From: B3-G11 sp039714175
GTDB lineage: Bacteria > Actinomycetota > Acidimicrobiia > Spongiisociales > UBA5794
Length of the DNA stretch: 19,526 nucleotides
Assembly: GCA_039714175.1 (NCBI GenBank)
Contig: JBDLJV010000020.1
Span: 1 to 19,526, forward strand
Reading direction: 5' to 3'
A program made the position numbers and the translations under genes. This document shows positions 15,285 through 19,526 of this stretch, piece after piece. Within the stretch, counting starts at the first letter, position 1. Every line of letters starts with the position of its first letter. The notes under the pieces are model-generated. The model was not told the origin of the DNA. It saw only the letters and a list, made by a program, of their open reading frames with translations, and did no database searches.

Positions 15285-16398
15285 CGATGGCACCGCCGAC
15301 GTACCGGCGAGGAAGGCGTGGGCCGAAGTCGCACACGATCTCATAGGAGATCGTTCCGAGCAGTTCGGCCCACTCATCAACGGGGATCGACTCCCCGTTC
15401 TGGCTTCCCATCAGGACGACCTCATCTCCGATGCTGACGTCAGCATCGCCCACGTCGACCATCACCATGTCCATCGTCACCGTCCCTGCGTACGGGTATC
15501 GCACACCTTTGATGAGGACTGATCCCGTTTCGGACAGGCTGCGGTGCACCCCGTCGGCGTAGCCGATCGGAACCGTGGCAACCCGCCCCGCACGATCGAG
15601 CGGTCGCCTGCGGCCATAGGAGGGCCGCGCACCAACGGAGAGGTCTCGCACATAGGCGACATGGCTCACGACTCGCATCGCCGGTTTGAGGTCGATGGCC
15701 GAGCCGCTCTCGGCGTGAGGCCGAATCCCGTAGATCCCTAGCCCGATGCGACACAGATCGTGACGCGTCTCGGGGATGTCGAATGCTGCTGCCGTGTTGG
15801 CTGCATGGAGAATCTTCGGTTCGATACCTTCGGCCTCAAGGGCTGCAACGAAGTTGACCAAGGCATTGTTCTGTCGCATCGTGTAGTCAGGGTCTTCGTC
15901 GGCCACAGGGAAGTGGGTCAAGACGCCTTGGAGAGTCAGACGCTCGTCCTTGTCGATCATGCGGGCGATCTCGAAGGCCTCAACCGGAGCTGCCCCTACT
16001 CGATGCATCCCTGTGTCAAGTTTGAGATGAACCGGGTACGGCAGTGTCACCGCATTCTCGGCCACAGCTGCGAGTGTTTCGACGAACTCCACCGTGTAAG
16101 CGGTTGGCGTGAGTCCGTGGCTCACGATGGGAGATACCTCGGCAAGGCGAGGCTCGGAGAGCACGAGGATCGGAACGTCGATATCCGCCTCTCGGAGTCT
16201 GACCCCTTCCTCCACGAGGGCGACTGCCAACCATCCCGCGCCGCCACGAATCGCAGCTTCGGCGACCGGAATGTCACCATGGCCATAAGCATCCGCCTTC
16301 ACGACCGCACACAGATCCGATTCACCTATCTCCGCGCCGATCTGTCGAGCATTGTGCTCGATCGCATCAAGATCGATCTCAATCCACGATGGCCGCAT
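15277..16398 (-). CDS. alr: Alanine racemase
   Basis: This PLP enzyme makes D-alanine for peptidoglycan; 373 residues, the normal size. The PLP lysine is Lys34 in AVVKADAYGHG, the second catalytic base is Tyr260 in GARPSYGRR, and the phosphate-binding RIGLGIYG is at 216-223. An ATG with a close CCGGAGC site starts it 33 bp after the nnrD stop, the only non-overlapping junction in this ten-gene operon. It overlaps the P1 peptidase start by 8 bp. The alr-to-tsaE neighbourhood is a usual actinobacterial one. Confidence 0.96.
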   Translation of the reverse strand: MRPSWIEIDLDAIEHNARQIGAEIGESDLCAVVKADAYGHGDIPVAEAAIRGGAGWLAVALVEEGVRLREADIDVPILVLSEPRLAEVSPIVSHGLTPTAYTVEFVETLAAVAENAVTLPYPVHLKLDTGMHRVGAAPVEAFEIARMIDKDERLTLQGVLTHFPVADEDPDYTMRQNNALVNFVAALEAEGIEPKILHAANTAAAFDIPETRHDLCRIGLGIYGIRPHAESGSAIDLKPAMRVVSHVAYVRDLSVGARPSYGRRRPLDRAGRVATVPIGYADGVHRSLSETGSVLIKGVRYPYAGTVTMDMVMVDVGDADVSIGDEVVLMGSQNGESIPVDEWAELLGTISYEIVCDFGPRLPRRYVGGAIDA

Positions 16399-16431
16399 GG
16401 TGCTCCGGGTCGCTTGCAGAGGTGACGGTAG

Positions 16432-17856
16432 TCAGCAGTCGCGCTGTGTCGCCACGAGGCCTGCGACCTCGGCGAGGAGACGCTCCGGAGTCACCGTGTG
16501 GCGGGAAGCGACATTCGCTCCACCGACTCCGTGGAGATAGACGGCGGAGGCAGCGGCATGGGACGCATCCATACCCGAGGCGATGAAGGCCGCGATCATC
16601 CCGGCGAGAACGTCACCGGTCCCGATGGTCGCCAACTCGGGACCGCCCGTGTCGACAACGATCGCCGTGTCACCGAAGACGATGGTCGGATTTCCCTTCA
16701 TGACGAGCACGGACCGAGTCTCGTTTGCCAACCAGCGACCCGCCTCCGGATCTGCCTCGATGCCTGCAAGCCGTCGGAACTCCCCTGCGTGAGGAGTGAG
16801 CACCGTAGGAGCCGTGCGCGACGCAAGGAACTCGAGGTGGGCCATTGCGTTCAGGGCACCGGCGTCAACGACAACCGTGCCCTCGTACCCGGCAAGGATC
16901 CCTTCGACGAACTCGCTCGCCACCGGTTCAAGACCCGGGCCCATGATGAGCGCATCGAACCTGTCGAGGAGCGCAAGTACCTCCGATGCGTGGTTCTTCC
17001 ACGACGTCGTCTCCGAGGCCTGCATCTGGGGGATGTCGGGGGCAACGGTCGCGTACTGGCTCGCCGTTGCCTCGGTTGTGAACAGAACCGAGGCGCCTGC
17101 CCCTGCTGCTATCGCTCCCCTGGCTGCGAACAGTGCAGCGCCGGTGAGACCTGGAACACCGCCGATTGTGGCGACCGCTCCTGCCGACCACTTGTGGCTC
17201 GTCCTGGCCCGAAGCGGAACCGATACGTCGCCTCCGGTCATGAGGTACATCGTTGGATCGCCACCTGACAAACCGATGTCGTACACGTCGACATCGCCGC
17301 ACAGATCCGGCCCATCACCGAGAAGGTGGCCCAATTTGTGCATGTGGAAGGTGGCCGTGCGTGACGCCTTGAACACGGCGCCCTCTGCCTTGCCGGTGTC
17401 GCCGTTCATTCCCGAAGGAACGTCAACGGCAAGTACCGGGGACCCGGCATCGGTCCAAGCTGCGACCTCATCGGGGAGCTTCCCCCGAAACCCGGTACCG
17501 ACGAACGCATCGATCACGAGATCGCCGTGCTCCGGTGCAGCGATCGGCTCCACGCGGACGCCTGCTGCGATTGCCGTAGCCATCGCACGATGTGCAGGGG
17601 CGTCTTCCTTGGGAAGGCCGACGTGGTGCACCGTGACGGTCGCTCCCCGCCGTACGAGGTGCCGAGCAGCAACATAGCCATCTCCGCCGTTATTACCCGG
17701 GCCGGCAATCACGTGGACACGGCTCGCATAGCCGATGCCCATTTTCGCTGCTGACAGCGCAACACCGTATCCGGCAGCATCCATCAGCCGGTCCATGTCG
17801 GCGGTGGTCTCGGCATCGACCTTGCGCATCTCGGAAACGCTGAGAATCGGTTTCAT
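16432..17856 (-). CDS. nnrD: Bifunctional NAD(P)H-hydrate epimerase / ADP-dependent dehydratase
   Basis: This fused NAD(P)H repair enzyme has 474 residues. The N-terminal epimerase (YjeF_N) half begins with MKPILSVSEMRKVD, has GPGNNGGDGYVAARHL at 52-67 and DAFVGTGFRG. The C-terminal dehydratase (carbohydrate-kinase-like) half has LTPHAGEFRRL and the nucleotide motif ATIGTGDVLAGMIAAF. Together they return damaged NAD(P)HX to NAD(P)H. It starts at an ATG sharing one base with the acpS stop (TGATG). The fusion is normal for bacteria, and so is the position between acpS and alr in actinobacteria. Confidence 0.95.
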   Translation of the reverse strand: MKPILSVSEMRKVDAETTADMDRLMDAAGYGVALSAAKMGIGYASRVHVIAGPGNNGGDGYVAARHLVRRGATVTVHHVGLPKEDAPAHRAMATAIAAGVRVEPIAAPEHGDLVIDAFVGTGFRGKLPDEVAAWTDAGSPVLAVDVPSGMNGDTGKAEGAVFKASRTATFHMHKLGHLLGDGPDLCGDVDVYDIGLSGGDPTMYLMTGGDVSVPLRARTSHKWSAGAVATIGGVPGLTGAALFAARGAIAAGAGASVLFTTEATASQYATVAPDIPQMQASETTSWKNHASEVLALLDRFDALIMGPGLEPVASEFVEGILAGYEGTVVVDAGALNAMAHLEFLASRTAPTVLTPHAGEFRRLAGIEADPEAGRWLANETRSVLVMKGNPTIVFGDTAIVVDTGGPELATIGTGDVLAGMIAAFIASGMDASHAAASAVYLHGVGGANVASRHTVTPERLLAEVAGLVATQRDC

Positions 17857-18236
17857 CAGGGGTGCTCCCTCTGGGATACAACGAACACCATCGCGTCGTT
17901 GCGGGTGTGCGTGATCGTGATCTTGATGTCGACTACGCCGAGCATGTCAGCGCGTTGTTGTGCCTTGCCATACAGGTTGACGCGGGGCGGTCCACCCCCG
18001 GTGATCTCGACATGGCTCCACGGGATCCGTCTCCATCCCGTGAACAAACTCTTCATCACAGCTTCCTTGCCGGCGAAACGGGCGGCAAGCCGCTCGGATG
18101 GATCCGAGAACCGGTGGGCGTACTCCCACTCATGGTCCGTGAAGCATCTGCGCCGGAACCCGTCCGGATCTTTGCGCAACAATCTTCGTACGCGAGAGAC
18201 ATCTGCGAGATCGACTCCGAGGCCCACGATTTCCAT
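17856..18236 (-). CDS. acpS: Holo-[acyl-carrier-protein] synthase
   Basis: This transfers 4'-phosphopantetheine from CoA to acyl carrier protein; 126 residues, the usual size. The magnesium ligands are Asp9 in GVDLADVSRV and Glu58 in RFAGKEAVMKSL, and the C-terminal strand is ITITHTRNDAMVFVV. I prefer the ATG at 18236 to the TTG at 18242 because it gives the standard MEIVGLGVD start. No ribosome site precedes it; a TAGCCT hexamer sits six bases upstream, so the message may be leaderless. It is the first gene of the long operon ending with the M50 protease and overlaps nnrD by one base. Confidence 0.95.
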   Translation of the reverse strand: MEIVGLGVDLADVSRVRRLLRKDPDGFRRRCFTDHEWEYAHRFSDPSERLAARFAGKEAVMKSLFTGWRRIPWSHVEITGGGPPRVNLYGKAQQRADMLGVVDIKITITHTRNDAMVFVVSQREHP

Positions 18237-18242
18237 GCACAA

Positions 18243-18248
18243 AGGCTA
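18243..18248 (-). promoter_or_regulatory. Possible -10 element of a leaderless acpS operon
   Basis: On the minus strand TAGCCT (TAnnnT) lies six bases before the acpS ATG, the spacing expected if transcription starts at the A of the ATG. This agrees with the absence of a ribosome site. The hexamer overlaps the first heptamer unit. No good -35 is visible. Confidence 0.4.
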
Positions 18249-18330
18249 TCAGCTATCGGCAATCGGCTATCGGGCATCCGACGAACGGCAAACGATGAAC
18301 GACAAACGACATCCGACTTCCGTTCATTCG
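18245..18330. repeat. Twelve-unit heptamer tract upstream of acpS
   Basis: Twelve imperfect units, ten of 7 bp and two of 8 bp, fill most of the gap between divergent acpS and the hypothetical gene. The first block reads gctatca, gctatcg, gcaatcg, gctatcg. After an 8-bp unit at 18273-18280 the word changes to acgaacg, gcaaacg, atgaacg, acaaacg, then acatccg, acttccg and a final 8-bp unit. Most units end in cg. Confidence 0.8.
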
Positions 18331-18377
18331 TGAGACAATCGAGAGATCGCACTTCCACGCGCGAAAGGAGGTGTGAA

Positions 18378-18734
18378 ATGAAGTGGAATGCTGCGCTCAT
18401 GGTTAGCTACGGCACACCCATTCCCGGCCGCGAGGCCAAGGCAATGGAGACGTTCGCCGATGCACTCACGATCTTCGGAAAGCTTGCCGCTGACGGCGAG
18501 TGCTCCGAGCCCGAGGTGTTCCATCACCTCATCGGCGGGGGGATGATGATCGTCAAGACCGAGACGTTCGAGATGGCACACGAGATCCTCGACCTGGCTG
18601 AGGTTCACAAGCTGCTCGACACAGCGCTCTTGACTGTTCTCAACGCTGACGTTGAGATCATGATCACCGGCGAGAAGCTGATGTCCAACATGACGACGTT
18701 CACCGCCGTCGGAACGGAACTGACCTACATCTGA
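18378..18734 (+). CDS. Conserved-looking hypothetical protein, 118 residues
   Basis: I do not recognise a characterised family. The protein begins MKWNAALMVSYGTPIPGREAKAM, has a glycine run GGGMMIVKTETFE near 54-66 and ends MTTFTAVGTELTYI. The likely pattern of strands and helices (N-terminal strand, helix, strand with GGGMMIV, helix AHEILDLAEVHKLL, strand) recalls small alpha-beta dimeric-barrel proteins, but this is only an impression. There is no signal peptide or membrane span. The start is decided by an AGGAGGTG ribosome site six bases before the ATG at 18378, the strongest in the window; the frame is open far upstream but that stretch is antisense to acpS. It is a single gene, convergent with the HTH gene, and stops just before an inverted repeat. 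Confidence 0.8.
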   Translation: MKWNAALMVSYGTPIPGREAKAMETFADALTIFGKLAADGECSEPEVFHHLIGGGMMIVKTETFEMAHEILDLAEVHKLLDTALLTVLNADVEIMITGEKLMSNMTTFTAVGTELTYI

Positions 18735-18747
18735 GCAACCGCAGAAC

Positions 18748-18822
18748 AGAATCAAGAGTCAAGACGCCTGTGCTCTTGACTCTTGATTCTTGATTCTTCA
18801 CTCTTGACCCTTGACTCTTCTT
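18748..18822. terminator. Perfect 17-bp hairpin merged with heptamer tract
   Basis: The arms at 18748-18764 and 18774-18790 are perfect reverse complements around a 9-nt loop, placed between two convergent genes. The right arm is the start of seven tandem 7-bp units at 18774-18822 (tcttgac, tcttgat, tcttgat, tcttcac, tcttgac, ccttgac, tcttctt), and the left arm is the same repeat inverted. It probably works as a terminator for the plus-strand gene. Confidence 0.8.
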
Positions 18823-19151
18823 CCCCCCACAGGTCCGGCATTGGCGGCGGCTTTCGCCAGTTGAATGGTTGATCCACCCACGGACACCCAACGAAGGGGC
18901 GTTGCCCCGGAGAGCACGGCATTGGGCCTGGCCATCCAATCGGCGATCGTGAGGTCATCGTGGTGCCTCCGCAGCCCCTGAATGACGCGCCCGAGACCCT
19001 CCCTGATCCCTGTGTCGTCAAACTGGAACGCGAAGTAGACCTCCTCCAGCCACACGCCTCCGATGCGAAGCAGGTCTGGTCGTTGTACCATTTGTTCCGC
19101 AGGGATCCCGGCTATTCGAGCAGCCTCGGTGCGCGTCCAGAAGTGACCCAC
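18798..19151 (-). CDS. HTH protein with MbcA/Xre-antitoxin-like C-terminal region
   Basis: This 117-residue protein has an N-terminal MerR/excisionase-like helix-turn-helix (TRTEAARIAGIPAEQMVQRPDLLRIGG, then WLEEVYFAFQFD). Its C-terminal part (ADWMARPNAVLSGATPLRWVSVGG...AAANAG) resembles the toxin-binding region of MbcA/Xre-type antitoxins. Antitoxins of this type normally sit next to a RES-domain toxin; none is seen, since the adjacent downstream gene is on the other strand and the upstream gene is kinase-like. The GTG at 19151 is the first start in frame, with only a weak GAAG site. The last few residues (RRVKGQE) and the stop codon are encoded inside the heptamer tract at 18774-18822, so the natural C-terminus may have been replaced. 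DNA binding is likely, a toxin-antitoxin role uncertain. Confidence 0.65.
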   Translation of the reverse strand: MGHFWTRTEAARIAGIPAEQMVQRPDLLRIGGVWLEEVYFAFQFDDTGIREGLGRVIQGLRRHHDDLTIADWMARPNAVLSGATPLRWVSVGGSTIQLAKAAANAGPVGGRRVKGQE

Positions 19152-19186
19152 GAGTATGACTTCGGTCGATTTCCCGATCTCCTACC

Positions 19187-19526
19187 TCAATCCACCACGA
19201 CGCGAGTTCGAACCAAGCACGCCACGGATGTGGCTATCTCCTCATAGGAGGCTTCGCTCGTGTTCCACGTGACGTCATACCCGGTCGGATCGCTGATATC
19301 AGCTCCAAAGTGAGTCTTCAGCAACCGCGCTCGGGCTGAGTCGCGTTTGTGGGTCCCTGAGCGGGCCTCCTTCTCCGAAATGCCATTCATCTCCATCGCT
19401 CGCGCGATCCGCGCCTCCTCCAGGCCAACGAGCCGCAGGGACACACGTTGGGGCATGTCCTTCGTGACATGGGAACCACCGCGGCCGACGATGATCGCCT
19501 TCCCCATCCCTGCCACAGCTCGAACG
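19187..19526 (-). CDS. Cytidylate kinase-like family protein, N-terminus outside window
   Basis: This is the C-terminal 112 or so residues of a protein of the cytidylate-kinase-like family. The reading frame is open to the right edge, and the GTG at 19516 is internal (RAVAGMGKAIIVGRGGSHV). Visible features are IIVGRGGSH, followed by RLVGLEEARIARAM, a lid-like Arg/Lys-rich stretch (THKRDSARARLL), and the ending DPTGYDVTWNTSEASYEEIATSVACLV. The P-loop should be in the missing part. Members of this group are related to CMP kinase but most have no known substrate. It lies 35 bp upstream of the HTH gene on the same strand and may be cotranscribed with it. Confidence 0.8.
   Translation of the reverse strand, partial: VRAVAGMGKAIIVGRGGSHVTKDMPQRVSLRLVGLEEARIARAMEMNGISEKEARSGTHKRDSARARLLKTHFGADISDPTGYDVTWNTSEASYEEIATSVACLVRTRVVVD

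Noticed and set aside
16498..17677. Long plus-strand frames opposite nnrD
   Set aside because: Antisense to a clearly conserved enzyme, with no ribosome site or family resemblance.
17862..18377. Upstream extension of the 118-residue hypothetical protein
   Set aside because: The frame is open by chance through the antisense of acpS and the heptamer tract; the AGGAGGTG site fixes the start at 18378.
18245..18822. CRISPR array
   Set aside because: Repeat units are only 7 bp, contiguous and degenerate, without spacers or cas genes.

Overview
The window is about 19.5 kb of dense, fairly GC-rich bacterial chromosome with 21 genes, most of them on the minus strand. It fits Actinomycetota best. The minus-strand order acpS, nnrD, alr, tsaE, tsaB, rimI, tsaD, groES, groEL is the arrangement I know from actinobacteria. 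There is also a DUF1876 (Rv1738-like) gene, a typically actinobacterial family, and CIRCE operators ahead of groES. The lipoprotein with a Thr/Asp/Gly-rich linker after its lipobox suggests Acidimicrobiia or a relative, but that is only inference. No tRNA, rRNA, CRISPR array, transposase or integrase is visible.

Layout from left to right. (1) The 3' part of a plus-strand MgtC/SapB-family membrane protein converges on an ABC uptake operon. (2) That minus-strand operon encodes UgpB-like, UgpA-like and UgpE-like subunits but no ATPase. (3) Directly upstream on the same strand is a glutamine-synthetase-family ligase, an SDR dehydrogenase and a class I glutamine amidotransferase, a set that suggests handling of an amine as a gamma-glutamyl conjugate. 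(4) A divergent DUF1876 gene converges on groEL. (5) groES-groEL sits behind two tandem CIRCE-like operators. (6) A ten-gene housekeeping operon follows: acpS, nnrD, alr, P1 peptidase, family 4 uracil-DNA glycosylase, tsaE, tsaB, rimI, tsaD and an M50 protease with CBS domains. Eight of its nine junctions overlap, mostly as ATGA or GTGA. (7) A small plus-strand hypothetical protein starts near the far end of that operon. (8) A minus-strand helix-turn-helix protein and the C-terminal part of a cytidylate-kinase-like protein run off the right edge.

The housekeeping operon joins cell-wall precursor supply (alanine racemase), acyl-carrier activation, NAD(P)H repair, t6A tRNA modification (TsaB, TsaD, TsaE), uracil repair and intramembrane proteolysis next to the chaperonin locus.

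The most unusual signal is between the genes. Six separate intergenic regions carry tracts of imperfect 7-bp tandem repeats. The word differs by locus, but the period is always 7, and several tracts adjoin strong hairpins. Two of these loci also share an identical 29-bp core next to a 7-bp-stem, 3-nt-loop hairpin, so this looks like a dispersed extragenic element. The repeats reach gene ends: the stop codon of the HTH gene, and probably that of the M50 gene, lie inside them, and the putative acpS -10 element overlaps one.
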